Part shown: piece by piece, positions 1 through 9,184 of the stretch
How positions within the stretch are numbered: the first letter of the stretch is position 1
How the letters are laid out: the number at the start of each line of letters is the position of its first letter
DNA from: Candidatus Azobacteroides pseudotrichonymphae genomovar. CFP2
GTDB taxonomy: Bacteria > Bacteroidota > Bacteroidia > Bacteroidales > Azobacteroidaceae
DNA length: 64,000 bases
Direction of reading: 5' to 3'
NCBI RefSeq assembly: GCF_000010645.1
Contig: NC_011565.1
Coordinates: 1,050,207-1,114,206, forward strand
Notes under the pieces: model-generated
Seen by the model: the letters and a program-made list of their open reading frames with translations, nothing else
Database searches by the model: none
Told to the model about the DNA's origin: nothing
Position numbers and translations under genes: made by a program

Positions 1-2
1 TG

Positions 3-977
3 AATCTATTATCTCCACAAGCTTTCTCCTATATTGAAGACATGGCACAAAAAGCTCATGCGATTGCTAATAAACAGTTTGGAAAAACCATACTATTATA
101 TGCACCTTTATATGTTTCCAATTTTTGTATTAATGATTGTATTTATTGTGGATTTTCCTCCAAAAACAAAATCAAACGAAATGTATTAACTCTAGAAGAG
201 GTAGAACAAGAATGTAAAGTTCTTACAGATTACGGCATAAGACATATTTTGCTCGTTACAGGGGAAAGTCGCATTAAATCATCTGTTCAATACCTCAAAG
301 AATGTACTGCTATCTTAAGCGATTATTTCGATTATATCGACATAGAAGTCTATCCACTTGAAATAGATGAATATCTACAATTAAAACAATTTGGAGTACA
401 CGGACTAACAATTTATCAAGAAACCTACAATGAGTCTTTATATAAAATACTCCACACCAATGGAACAAAATCAAATTATAAATACCGATTAGAAACTTGT
501 GAAAGGGCTGGTAATGCTGGTTACATTAATCTAACTGTAGGAGCATTGCTTGGATTAAACGATTTTATAAGTGAAGTTTTTTTTGCTGGGCTTCATGCCA
601 AATATTTACAAAAAACCTTCCCTTTTGCAGAAATAGGAATTTCTTTTCCAAGACTCCGTCCTGCAGCGGGGAATTACCAGCCAAAAACTATTATTTCAGA
701 TAGGGATCTTGTGCAAGCTATTTGTGCCATTCGGCTTTTTATGAATAGGATAAATATTTCAATATCTACTAGAGAAAGTAATGAGTTAAGAAATAATCTT
801 ATATCTTTGGGTGTAACCAAAATATCTGCAGGTTCAAGTACGGAAATAGGAGGATATTCTAATAAGAATAGAACCGAAGGGCAATTTATAATCAATGATC
901 ATTCCAATGTAGAACAAATAAAAAATATGATTCACAAAAAAGGTTACCAACCAATTTTAAAAGATTGGATGTTATGA
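3..977 (+). CDS. thiH: ThiH, 2-iminoacetate synthase (5' end outside window)
   Basis: Radical SAM tyrosine lyase that makes dehydroglycine (2-iminoacetate) for the thiazole ring of thiamine. The CX3CX2C iron-sulfur motif CINDCIYC lies at about 126-149, followed by a family-typical barrel. The frame is open to the left edge and continues a ThiH-like sequence (LLSPQAFSYIEDMAQKA), so the ATG at 42 is internal and the true start lies outside. About 324 residues are present against about 375 in E. coli ThiH. The stop overlaps the thiE start as ATGA, so translation is probably coupled. The fold call is firm; only the start is unknown. Confidence 0.93.
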   Translation, partial: NLLSPQAFSYIEDMAQKAHAIANKQFGKTILLYAPLYVSNFCINDCIYCGFSSKNKIKRNVLTLEEVEQECKVLTDYGIRHILLVTGESRIKSSVQYLKECTAILSDYFDYIDIEVYPLEIDEYLQLKQFGVHGLTIYQETYNESLYKILHTNGTKSNYKYRLETCERAGNAGYINLTVGALLGLNDFISEVFFAGLHAKYLQKTFPFAEIGISFPRLRPAAGNYQPKTIISDRDLVQAICAIRLFMNRINISISTRESNELRNNLISLGVTKISAGSSTEIGGYSNKNRTEGQFIINDHSNVEQIKNMIHKKGYQPILKDWML

Positions 978-1606
978 AAAAGAAAATTCCTCAAGGGTTA
1001 TATGCCATTACCGCCGAAAATTTCTCAAAAAAAAACAACGTTGAAATAGTAAAAGAATTGCTTGATTCTGGAATCAGGATTATACAATACCGCGAAAAGA
1101 AAAAAACAAAATTCGAAAAATTGAAACAATGCGAAACCATAAGACAATTAACGTTAAGCTATAATTGTTTTTTTATTGTCAATGACGATATTGATATAGC
1201 AATGTCTGTCCATAGCGATGGGATTCATCTTGGACAAGATGACCTACCACTATTGAAAGCCCGTATAATTGTAGGACAGGATATGGCTATAGGTATTTCT
1301 ACACACAACCCTGAACAGGCAAATAAAGCCACTATTAATGGAGCTGATTATATAGGAGTAGGCCCTATATTTCAAACATTTACAAAGGAAAATATGATAG
1401 ATGCTGTAGGTCTAGAATATTTGGAGTATTGTGTTATACATATCAAAATTCCCAAAGTCGCCATAGGAGGAATAAAACTTTCCAATCTCTCAAGAGTCGC
1501 TAAATTTAAACCAGAAAATATTTGCATGGTTACTGAAATCGTCGGATCAAAAAATATTGTTGAAACAATAAATAAAGCAAAAAAAATAATCAATGATTAC
1601 TATTAA
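974..1606 (+). CDS. thiE: ThiE, thiamine-phosphate synthase
   Basis: Joins the pyrimidine (HMP-PP) and thiazole phosphate halves into thiamine phosphate. The 210-residue protein has normal family length, with the N-terminal GLYAIT strand, QYREKKK, the DGIHLGQDDL segment and the phosphate-binding IGVGPIF loop followed by a T-K pair. I chose the ATG at 974, which overlaps the thiH stop as ATGA; a TTG at 965 would add only three residues. The 3' end overlaps thiS by 14 bases, so thiH, thiE and thiS form one tightly packed operon. Confidence 0.94.
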   Translation: MKKKIPQGLYAITAENFSKKNNVEIVKELLDSGIRIIQYREKKKTKFEKLKQCETIRQLTLSYNCFFIVNDDIDIAMSVHSDGIHLGQDDLPLLKARIIVGQDMAIGISTHNPEQANKATINGADYIGVGPIFQTFTKENMIDAVGLEYLEYCVIHIKIPKVAIGGIKLSNLSRVAKFKPENICMVTEIVGSKNIVETINKAKKIINDYY

Positions 1607-1796
1607 ACTCAATGGAATAAATAAAGGGATTCAAGAAAATCTTACAATTCAAGAGTTATTACAATATAACGGTATTGATCCCAAAGGGATTGCCGTAGAG
1701 CATAATCTCAATATCATTAGGCCGATAAAGTTTAAAGAAATTATATTAAACGAAGGAGATTCTCTTGAAATACTAAAATTTGTAGGAGGAGGTTAA
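1593..1796 (+). CDS. thiS: ThiS, sulfur carrier protein
   Basis: Small ubiquitin-like carrier, 67 residues, that delivers sulfur as a C-terminal thiocarboxylate to thiazole synthase ThiG. It ends in Phe-Val-Gly-Gly-Gly, giving the required terminal Gly-Gly, and has the short beta-grasp pattern (MITIKLNG start, GDSLEILKFV near the end). It overlaps thiE by 14 bases and is the last gene of the thi operon; a 14-bp hairpin follows about 150 bases later. Partners ThiG, ThiF and ThiC are not in the window. Confidence 0.92.
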   Translation: MITIKLNGINKGIQENLTIQELLQYNGIDPKGIAVEHNLNIIRPIKFKEIILNEGDSLEILKFVGGG

Positions 1797-1942
1797 GTTC
1801 AATTAATCTTTATTTTGATAAGTCGAGATTTGTCCTTCTTTTTATTCGCCATAAATATTACCATAAATACTAATTTGATAAAAGATCAACAAACACATAT
1901 ATAATATATATTAACATGGTTGCAAACCAATAATAAATTATG

Positions 1943-1983
1943 TAAATAAATGACAGGTATCCCTATCGTCTGTCATTTATTTA
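1943..1983 (+). terminator. Perfect 14-bp hairpin after thi operon
   Basis: The arms at 1943-1956 and 1970-1983 are exact reverse complements (left arm TAAATAAATGACAG) around a 13-base loop. The AT-rich foot of the stem and its position after thiS and before rsgA suggest a transcription terminator for the thiamine operon. No long U-run follows, so a protein site or an mRNA 3'-end stabiliser remains possible. Confidence 0.6.
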
Positions 1984-2013
1984 TCAACCATAGTTTTTAT
2001 ACTGAATAGTGAT

Positions 2014-2949
2014 ATGAAAGGTCTAGTTATAAAAAATACAGGTAGTTGGTATCAACTAAAAACAGATAGGGGAGAATTGATAAAAGCTAAACTTAAAGGA
2101 AACTTTCGTTTAAAAGGAATACAAAGCACTAATCCCATTTCAATAGGCGATTATGTATTGATTGAGAAAGACCTTTATGGAACAGCCTTTATTTCTACTA
2201 TCGAAGATAGGAAAAATTATATTATTCGGCGAGCTTCCAATCTGTCCAAACAATCGCATATCATTGCTACTAATCTTGATCAAGCTTTTTTAATTGTAAC
2301 GGTCAATTATCCAATCACCACAACTATCTTTATTGACCGTTTTTTGGTAACAACAGAAGCATATCGTATTCCAACGTTACTGTTTTTCAACAAAACAGAC
2401 CTATATAACAATCACGATATGAACTATGCCGATATCCTTATCCATTTATACAAAAGCATTGGTTATTCTTGCTACAAAATAGCAGCTACAAAAGATGAAG
2501 ATCTTCTCTTTATGGAAAAATTATTAAGAGGAAAAATTACGTTGTTTTACGGTCATTCGGGAGTGGGAAAATCTACTATTGTCAATCGGCTCATCCCCAA
2601 TGCTAAGCAAAAAGTACAGTCTATATCAAAACATCACAACAAGGGGATGCATACAACTACTTTTTCAAAAATGTTAGAACTTCCTTCCAGTAGTGGGTAT
2701 ATTATTGATACACCGGGCATCAAAGGTTTTGGTATTTTTGACATAGAAAAAGAAGAGATATCTCATTATTTCCCTGATATATTTAGATTCTCGCCCTATT
2801 GTAAATTTTATAACTGTACTCACCAAAAAGAACCTGCATGTGCAGTTCGTGAAGCTATAAAAAATCATTATATAAGTAAATCACGTTATATTAGTTATAT
2901 AAATATATTAGAAGACGTAGATATGAACAAATACAGAGAAGCTTTTTAA
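2014..2949 (+). CDS. rsgA: RsgA, circularly permuted ribosome-assembly GTPase
   Basis: GTPase of late 30S subunit maturation, 311 residues. It has an N-terminal OB fold, then GTPase motifs in the permuted order diagnostic of the YjeQ/RsgA family: NKTD (G4) comes before the P-loop GHSGVGKS (G1), the HTTT switch and DTPG (G3). The C-terminal zinc knuckle is visible as C-x5-C-x-H-x5-C in [14 protein letters not shown]. In Bacteroides I recall rsgA near frr; here frr is more than 50 kb away, suggesting rearrangement (from memory). It stands alone between the thi terminator and rpsP. Confidence 0.95.
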   Translation: MKGLVIKNTGSWYQLKTDRGELIKAKLKGNFRLKGIQSTNPISIGDYVLIEKDLYGTAFISTIEDRKNYIIRRASNLSKQSHIIATNLDQAFLIVTVNYPITTTIFIDRFLVTTEAYRIPTLLFFNKTDLYNNHDMNYADILIHLYKSIGYSCYKIAATKDEDLLFMEKLLRGKITLFYGHSGVGKSTIVNRLIPNAKQKVQSISKHHNKGMHTTTFSKMLELPSSSGYIIDTPGIKGFGIFDIEKEEISHYFPDIFRFSPYCKFYNCTHQKEPACAVREAIKNHYISKSRYISYINILEDVDMNKYREAF

Positions 2950-2976
2950 TATCTTCAAATAATTCTTCAAAAGTCT

Positions 2977-2984
2977 TACATTTG
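2977..2984 (+). promoter_or_regulatory. Bacteroidetes -7 element TACATTTG for rpsP
   Basis: Exact match to TAnnTTTG, the -7 box used by the Bacteroidetes primary sigma factor. It lies 27 bases before the rpsP ATG, which leaves a short leader. No clear -33 TTG is seen at the usual 19-21 base spacing, so the call rests on the -7 box and its position. Confidence 0.6.
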
Positions 2985-3011
2985 TACACATTAATACAAA
3001 TCTCCAATTAA

Positions 3012-3509
3012 ATGGCAACAAAAATTAGATTACAAAGACATGGCCGCAAAGGATATGCATTTTACCACATTGTAATTGCAGATAGCAGAGCTCCGCGAAA
3101 TGGAAATTTTATCGAAAGAATTGGATTTTACAATCCAAATACAAATCCTGCTACAATAAATCTAAAATTCGAAAGAGCTTTGTACTGGTTAAATGTAGGA
3201 GCACAACCCACGGATACAGCAAGGAATATTCTTTCTTGTGAAGGTATTTTTCTTAAAAAACATCTATTAGAAGGTATTAATAAAGGCGTTCTTTCTGAAG
3301 CAGATGCCAAAAGTAAATTTGAAGCATGGAAGAACGTCAAACGAATAGCTATTCAAAATGAAATCAATAAAATATATGAACAACAAAGAATTGTTAATAA
3401 AGCTAAATTAGAATCTGAAAGGGTAGTAAATCAGACAAAAACCAAAGTTTTGGCACAAAAAGAGAAACTTCTAAAAGAAGAAAACAATACTCCACTTCCC
3501 AGTGAATAG
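3012..3509 (+). CDS. rpsP: Ribosomal protein S16
   Basis: Small-subunit protein S16. Residues 1 to about 85 are the conserved core ([20 protein letters not shown], then DSRAPRNG and ERIGFYNP). A charged, probably helical tail of about 80 residues rich in Lys and Glu follows. At 165 residues it is about twice the E. coli length, and a long tail is usual in Bacteroidetes. It is monocistronic here, with a -7 box just upstream and a strong hairpin just after the stop. Confidence 0.96.
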   Translation: MATKIRLQRHGRKGYAFYHIVIADSRAPRNGNFIERIGFYNPNTNPATINLKFERALYWLNVGAQPTDTARNILSCEGIFLKKHLLEGINKGVLSEADAKSKFEAWKNVKRIAIQNEINKIYEQQRIVNKAKLESERVVNQTKTKVLAQKEKLLKEENNTPLPSE

Positions 3510-3519
3510 ACCTTCATTA

Positions 3520-3572
3520 CAAAGCATACCCCTTTATACCCTTATAGGGAAAGATGGGGGAATTATGCTTTG
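3520..3572 (+). terminator. Hairpin terminator after rpsP
   Basis: CAAAGCATA (3520-3528) pairs exactly with TATGCTTTG (3564-3572). The stem continues inward by pairing CCCC (3529-3532) with GGGG (within 3556-3560), and there is a small inner CCCTTATAGGG hairpin. It starts 11 bases after the rpsP stop, as expected for a 3'-end structure. Confidence 0.6.
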
Positions 3573-4207
3573 AGAAAATATATGATATCTCTCTCAAGGC
3601 GTGTTAGTAGCATCGTTTTATCTGCGGAGGGGGAGGTGGTAGATGACCCCTCTACCACGAGGTATCAATCTCAAACCGTTTTTTAATATAAAACTCAAAT
3701 CATTATGACCCTGAAAAAATATCTACTGCGTTTGTTTAGGACTCCCACCCCATCATCTGGTTCGAGATGATTTATTATTCATAATGCAAGAAGTTTTTTT
3801 ATAGTTATTTACATGTTTCTATTGAAGTATAGACTCCTAAATATAATATAAAAAGATACCCCAATTAAAAAAGATGCAATGCTGATAAGTTACAAATATT
3901 CAGGATACTCAAAATTCTCAATATGACATTTTTTAATTTGTTTGTTATGGTGGAATTGATCTTCTTTATAATTTTTCCATAAAATGCTTTTTGTTAGTTT
4001 TGTCCATCCGTAAGAGATAGATTTTTTATTCGAAAAGAAATTTTAACGTTCTATTCTAGTCTAGCATGAATTCCTTAAGTCTTGTATATTCCTGATTCCA
4101 CTGAAAGTGAATATAAATTATTTTACCTATTTCAAATCAATAAATAATTATAAATCAAATCTTATAATTTTAACTTTTCTATTTTTTATTATTTTTACAT
4201 TTTGTAA
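3573..4207. other. Gene-free region upstream of proB
   Basis: No convincing ORF on either strand. Two small perfect inverted repeats are visible: GTGGTAGA at 3636-3643 with TCTACCAC at 3651-3658, and ATCATCT at 3752-3758 with AGATGAT at 3765-3771. Bases 3600-3770 are noticeably richer in G and C than their surroundings. That could be the remnant of a decayed gene or RNA; I recognise neither. No perfect TAnnTTTG box was seen near proB. Confidence 0.5.
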
Positions 4208-5278
4208 ATGAAACGTATTGCTATCAAAATAGGGAGTAATGTATTAACACGCGATGATGGTACATTAAATATTACACGAATGTCAGCTTTGGTAGATCAA
4301 ACAGCAGAGCTACATAAACAAGGAATTAAAATTATTATAATTTCTTCTGGCGCAGTAGCTTCTGGCCGGAGCGAAATTAAAATAGAAAAGAAATTGGATT
4401 CTGTTTTAGCCAGACAACTCTATTCTTCAGTGGGACAAGCTAAGTTAATTAATCACTATTACGAGTTATTTCGTAATCATGGTATCGTTTGTGGACAAGT
4501 ACTCACTACTAAAGAAAATTTTAGTAGTCGTTCGCATTACCTCAATCAGAAGCATTGCATGGAAATAATGTTGGAAAACAAAGTTATTCCAATTGTGAAT
4601 GAAAATGATACTGTCTCCGTAAGCGAACTTATGTTTACTGATAATGATGAACTATCATCTTTAATAGTCACTATGATGAAAATGAATGCTTTGATCATTC
4701 TCAGTGATGTAGACGGTATTTATAATGGTAATCCAACAGACCCTAATGCATCAGTTATCCGAGAAATAACAGAAGATAAAGATATCTCAAACTATGTACA
4801 AACTACTCAGTCTTCTTTCGGACGCGGCGGAATGCAGACTAAATACCGAATTGCCCAAAAAGTGGCAGATGAAGGAACTACTGTCATCATTGCTAATGGT
4901 CAACGTGAAAATATATTACTCGATTTGTTAAAAACAAAGAATAATGTAGTTCATACCCAATTCAAACCGGCCCAAAAAACAATAAGCAGTGTAAAAACGT
5001 GGATTGCCCATTCTGAAGACTTTGCTAAAGGAAAGGTTTATATTAATAAAGGGGCAACAAAGGCACTACAAGAAACAAAAGCCATTAGTATTCTTTTAGT
5101 AGGAGTTACCCGTATTGTTGGCAGTTTTGAGAAAGATGATATTGTTCGCATCATGGATGAGAATGGTGTTCAAATAGGCATAGGAAGGTCAAATTATGAT
5201 AGTCGAGAGGCAACTCAATACATAGGTAAACACGATATGAAACCATTAATACATTACGACTATCTTTATCTAGAATAG
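4208..5278 (+). CDS. proB: ProB, glutamate 5-kinase
   Basis: First step of proline synthesis: ATP-dependent phosphorylation of glutamate. Residues 1 to about 255 form the amino-acid kinase domain (IAIKIGSNVL at the N-terminus, IIIISSGAVASG, VNENDTVS, LSDVDGIYNG, and GRGGMQTK near 200). Residues from about 275 form a PUA-like domain. Length 356 is normal for the two-domain form. It pairs with proA 15 bases downstream. The ATG at 4208 directly precedes the conserved kinase strand, leaving no room for a later start. Confidence 0.95.
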   Translation: MKRIAIKIGSNVLTRDDGTLNITRMSALVDQTAELHKQGIKIIIISSGAVASGRSEIKIEKKLDSVLARQLYSSVGQAKLINHYYELFRNHGIVCGQVLTTKENFSSRSHYLNQKHCMEIMLENKVIPIVNENDTVSVSELMFTDNDELSSLIVTMMKMNALIILSDVDGIYNGNPTDPNASVIREITEDKDISNYVQTTQSSFGRGGMQTKYRIAQKVADEGTTVIIANGQRENILLDLLKTKNNVVHTQFKPAQKTISSVKTWIAHSEDFAKGKVYINKGATKALQETKAISILLVGVTRIVGSFEKDDIVRIMDENGVQIGIGRSNYDSREATQYIGKHDMKPLIHYDYLYLE

Positions 5279-5293
5279 ATTTCTCAAAAAACA

Positions 5294-6553
5294 ATGTTTA
5301 TGAACGATCAAGTATACGATCTTTTACGACAAGCAGTAATTGCTTCACGTACTCTAGTGGATATGAGCAATAAGACTATTAAAAATATCTTGCGAAATAC
5401 GGCAGACCATTTATTAGAAAATCAGAACACCATACTTGAAGCCAATGCTGAAGACTTGTCACGTATAGATCCATCTGACCAAAAATATGATCGACTAAAA
5501 TTGACAAAAGAACGTTTGCAAACTATGGCAGATGATATGCGAAGTGTTGCTGTTCTTTCTTCACCTATAGGGAAAGTTCTACATGAAATAACTCGTCCCA
5601 ATGGTATGTTGATTCGAAAAGTAAGTGTGCCTTTTGGCGTTATCGGAATTATTTATGAAGCTCGTCCAAATGTAACTTTTGATGTTTTTTCGCTTTGTTT
5701 TAAGAGTGGCAATGCTTGTGTATTAAAAGGAGGGTCAGATGCTAGTCTATCAAATCATGCCTTAGTAAATATAATTCACCAAGTCTTGCAGAAGTATCGT
5801 ATTAATATAAATACATGTATACTATTGCCCCCTAATAGAGAAGTCACAGCTGCTTTATTGGGTGCTGTAGGATTGGTAGATTTAATTATTCCACGTGGCA
5901 GTAGTTCTCTGATTAATTTTGTGAGAAATAATACTCGGGTTCCAGTGATTGAAACAGGTGCTGGTATTTGTCATACTTATTTTGATAAAAAAGGTGACAA
6001 AGATAAAGGGAGAGCAATCATTAATAACGCAAAAACTCGTCGTGTAAGTGTTTGCAATGCTTTAGATTGTCTAGTTTTACATCGAGAAAGATTGAATGAT
6101 CTACCCTATATATGCGGCGATTTGCAAAAAAATAATGTCATTATTTATGCCGATGAGCCTTCATACAAGGTATTAGTAACTTGTTATCCTGCCAACTTGA
6201 TTCAACTAGCAGTAGAAGAGAGTTTTGGGACAGAATTTTTAGATTACAAAATGAGTATTCGTACCGTAAATAATATCCGTGAAGCAATAGATCACATCAC
6301 TCGCTATAGTTCAAAACACAGCGAATGCATTGTGAGCGAATCACCTAAAACTATTAATTTTTTTTTACAAAAAATTGACGCAGCATGCGTTTATGCTAAT
6401 GTTTCGACTGCTTTTACTGATGGTTCTCAATTTGGGATGGGAGCAGAAATAGGCATCAGTACACAAAAACTACATGCCCGTGGGCCTATGGCATTGGAAG
6501 AATTAACTACTTACAAATATCTTATAGAAGGCAGTGGACAAATACGTTCCTGA
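5294..6553 (+). CDS. proA: ProA, gamma-glutamyl phosphate reductase
   Basis: Aldehyde-dehydrogenase-fold enzyme that reduces the ProB product to glutamate semialdehyde with NADPH. It is 419 residues, full length. Landmarks are the cofactor-binding [15 protein letters not shown], the catalytic cysteine in [10 protein letters not shown] (about residue 255) and the C-terminal [19 protein letters not shown]. The start could be ATG 5294 or ATG 5300, two residues later. Together with proB this keeps proline synthesis as far as the semialdehyde; proC is not in the window. Confidence 0.95.
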   Translation: MFMNDQVYDLLRQAVIASRTLVDMSNKTIKNILRNTADHLLENQNTILEANAEDLSRIDPSDQKYDRLKLTKERLQTMADDMRSVAVLSSPIGKVLHEITRPNGMLIRKVSVPFGVIGIIYEARPNVTFDVFSLCFKSGNACVLKGGSDASLSNHALVNIIHQVLQKYRININTCILLPPNREVTAALLGAVGLVDLIIPRGSSSLINFVRNNTRVPVIETGAGICHTYFDKKGDKDKGRAIINNAKTRRVSVCNALDCLVLHRERLNDLPYICGDLQKNNVIIYADEPSYKVLVTCYPANLIQLAVEESFGTEFLDYKMSIRTVNNIREAIDHITRYSSKHSECIVSESPKTINFFLQKIDAACVYANVSTAFTDGSQFGMGAEIGISTQKLHARGPMALEELTTYKYLIEGSGQIRS

Positions 6554-6593
6554 AAATATACTATGTTCGATTGGAATTCGACCAATGTTGAAT

Positions 6594-6630
6594 AAATATT
6601 GAATAATAAAAGTCGGACGATTCAATATTT
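6594..6630. terminator. Hairpin between convergent proA and dapF
   Basis: AAATATTGAAT (6594-6604) and ATTCAATATTT (6620-6630) are perfect 11-bp arms around a 15-base loop. It lies 40 bases after the proA stop, and dapF ends from the other side at 6976. It is a likely terminator for proBA. The stem is very AT-rich, so its strength is uncertain. Confidence 0.45.
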
Positions 6631-6975
6631 CTTATTGAAAAATTCGCAGATAAAAAGAATGCACATAATGATTTAATCTATTACGCCTTTTACCGTTCTT
6701 ATGACACCTTTCATTTTTAACAAGTAGAGTTGAAGGTTATTTCTTTTTTTCGATAAAGAAAGCAATGTTGATTCATCGCTTAGTATTTCTTTACGAAGTT
6801 AAACTCTAACTTAACAATGAACATTTGCCTCTTTCACAAAAATTCCTACTACCCTAATTTTTACTCCTCCAATATTCTAATTTATGATCTAGAGATTGGT
6901 CAGAATTGCCTTTTGCTTAATAATTAGCTGACCTTTTTTCTTTATTCTTTTTAACTTGAATACTATTCTATCAGC
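6631..6975. other. Gene-free convergent intergenic region
   Basis: About 345 bases between the proA terminator hairpin and the dapF stop. I see no ORF, RNA gene or strong repeat, only AT-rich sequence with short T runs. Confidence 0.5.
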
Positions 6976-7803
6976 TTAAAATTCCCCAATAAATACTAAG
7001 CTTGCATCGCCAGTCATAAATACATGTTCTGTTTTTTCATCCCATTCCAATTCCAAATCACCCCCCAAAAGAGAAATTGTGGCTTTTCTATTTAATTTCC
7101 CATTCAAAACACTCGCAACAAGCGCCGCACATGCTCCTGTTCCACATGCTTGTGTTTCTCCGCTTCCTCTTTCCCATACTCTCATTTTTGCATGGTATAG
7201 CGAGAGTATTTCTACAAAATCTACATTTATTTTTTCCGGAAACATTGGATGATGTTCTATTTCTTTTCCAATTCTTTTGACATCTAATCTACTAACTTTT
7301 TCGACAAAAATAACAACATGGGGGTTTCCCATTGAAACAGCAGTTAATATCCATTGTTCCGAAGAAAAATCTATTGTTTCATAAATTAACTTTTCTTTTT
7401 CCCATATTACTGGAATATCTTTAGCAAGTAGTATTGGTTTTCCCATATTCACCTTTACTTTTCTTATCTTGTCATTAGTTGGAAACAATTCAAGCTGCTT
7501 TACTCCTGCTAATGTCTCTATCGTAATATTCAATTTTCTAGTGTATCCGTTATCATATACATATTTCCCTACACAACGAATAGCATTACCGCACATCTGA
7601 GCTTCTGATCCATCTGAATTGAACATACGCATCCGAAAACTACATTTATCAGAAGGCATAATCAATACCAAACCATCTGAGCCAATACCCTTATGACGAT
7701 CACTTAAACGTATAGCTAATTCTTCCGGACAATCTATTTTTTCCTTGAAACAATCGATATATATATAATCATTACCTGCTCCATGCATTTTAGTAAATTT
7801 CAT
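6976..7803 (-). CDS. dapF: DapF, diaminopimelate epimerase
   Basis: Converts LL- to meso-diaminopimelate for lysine and peptidoglycan; it is cofactor-free and uses two cysteines. Both are present: Cys71 in MCGNA and Cys220 in ACGTGACA. The N-terminal [10 protein letters not shown] and central MGNPHVV signatures fit the family, and 275 residues is normal. It follows fabD by 23 bases on the same strand. Its retention fits the meso-DAP-type MurE in this window. Confidence 0.96.
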
Positions 7804-7826
7804 ACAAATTGATTTTTAAAAAAAAA

Positions 7827-8699
7827 CTATGTAATACTTGCCACTTTGACATTGCAGTTAATCTTTCGTATTAACCCTTGTAGTATACTACCAGGTCCTA
7901 TTTCCGTAAAAAAAGTGGCACCATCAGTAATCATATTTTGTACTGATTGTGTCCATCTGACTGGCGCGGTTAATTGAGAAACTAAATTATCCTTAATTAT
8001 TTCAGGAATAGTTTCACCTTTTCCATTCACATTTTGATAAATCGGACATATAGGAGTTATAAAAACTGTTGAATGAATTGCTTCTGCTAATTCGGCTTTT
8101 GCTAATTCCATTAATGGAGAATGGAAGGCTCCCGCAACATTAAGTCTTATGCATTTAGCTCCTCTTGCTGCTAAACGTTCACAAGCAATACTCACGCTTT
8201 CTAAATCCCCTGATATTACAATCTGTCCTGGGCAATTGTAGTTTGCTGGAACCACTATTCCTTCTATTTCGGAACATATTTCCTCTACAATTGTTTCTGA
8301 TATTCCGAGAATAGCAGCCATTGTTCCATGGTTTACTTCACATGCTTTTTGCATAGCCAATGCTCGTTTATAAACCAAGAGCAATCCATCTTTAAAAGAC
8401 AATGCTGTAGCAGCAACCAGAGCTGAAAATTCACCTAAAGAATGCCCTGCAAGCATACTAGGATTAAAATTATCTAAACTTTTTGCGACAATTACAGAAT
8501 GAAGAAATATTGCTGGCTGGGCTGTTTTTGTCTGACGAAGGTCTTCAGCAGTTCCTCTAAACATCAAATCAGTGATTCGGAAACCTAATATTTCATTAGC
8601 TGTTTCAAATAATTCCTTGGCAAGAACGGATTTTTTATAGTAATTTAATCCCATACCTGGGAATTGAACTCCCTGTCCCGGAAATATAAAAGCATTCAT
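7827..8699 (-). CDS. fabD: FabD, malonyl-CoA:ACP transacylase
   Basis: Loads malonyl groups onto acyl carrier protein for fatty acid synthesis. The nucleophile is Ser87 in GHSLGE and the catalytic His193 is in GAFHSPLM; the N-terminus begins FPGQGVQFPGMG. Its 290 residues are typical. It is probably co-transcribed with dapF downstream, from a -7 box at 8732-8739. fabH, the condensing enzyme that uses its product, is elsewhere in the window (50070). Confidence 0.95.
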   Translation of the reverse strand: MNAFIFPGQGVQFPGMGLNYYKKSVLAKELFETANEILGFRITDLMFRGTAEDLRQTKTAQPAIFLHSVIVAKSLDNFNPSMLAGHSLGEFSALVAATALSFKDGLLLVYKRALAMQKACEVNHGTMAAILGISETIVEEICSEIEGIVVPANYNCPGQIVISGDLESVSIACERLAARGAKCIRLNVAGAFHSPLMELAKAELAEAIHSTVFITPICPIYQNVNGKGETIPEIIKDNLVSQLTAPVRWTQSVQNMITDGATFFTEIGPGSILQGLIRKINCNVKVASIT

Positions 8700-8731
8700 G
8701 TAGTTATTTTTATAGATTTAAGCAAAGATTA

Positions 8732-8739
8732 CAAAGATA
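8732..8739 (-). promoter_or_regulatory. -7 element TATCTTTG for fabD-dapF
   Basis: On the minus strand this reads TATCTTTG, an exact TAnnTTTG match, 33 bases before the fabD ATG. No good -33 box was found at the expected spacing. Confidence 0.5.
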
Positions 8740-9184
8740 AGATTGTTCCTGAATAATTCTTAACCTTATACTTTTTTGTTTATTTCATTTGGATATAAAA
8801 TATTAAAAATACACATGCTGAATACTTCTCTCAACATATCTGTGTATCACATCTTTAAAACAATATCAAGTATTCTGAAAATCACCAACTACAACATAAT
8901 ATCATATTAGACAACATAGTCCCCCCCATCCGTAGCTGGAAGACAAGGTACAAATGAGATAATTTTTGTGTAACTAAAATTTATCCTACTAGCATATTAT
9001 CATTTATCAACTGCAAATAGTCTATGAAAAGACACTACACTTTGTATTCGTTTAACTAAACGACAGGCTTTAGCAAGAAATTCAAAAAATGAAAAGGATA
9101 GTATATTTTTTATTAGCTCTAATTTTATATTAGCTCTAATTTTATATCTTTTGGACAAATTTGAGCAGAAGGATTTAGTCTGTT
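8740..9184. other. Gene-free region with a tandem repeat and C run
   Basis: Between the fabD promoter and the end of the glycosyltransferase gene. It holds a run of seven C (8921-8927) and a perfect 17-bp tandem duplication (9111-9144). An 82-codon minus-strand frame at 9000-9248 runs out of frame into the glycosyltransferase gene and looks spurious. Confidence 0.5.
9111..9144. repeat. Perfect 17-bp tandem duplication
   Basis: TATTAGCTCTAATTTTA occurs at 9111-9127 and again at 9128-9144 without a mismatch. Two copies fit a recent slippage duplication in non-coding DNA. Confidence 0.9.

Noticed and set aside
3752..3771. GGTTCGA resembling a tRNA T-loop
   Set aside because: The flanking stem and spacing do not fit a T arm and no acceptor or anticodon arm is present.
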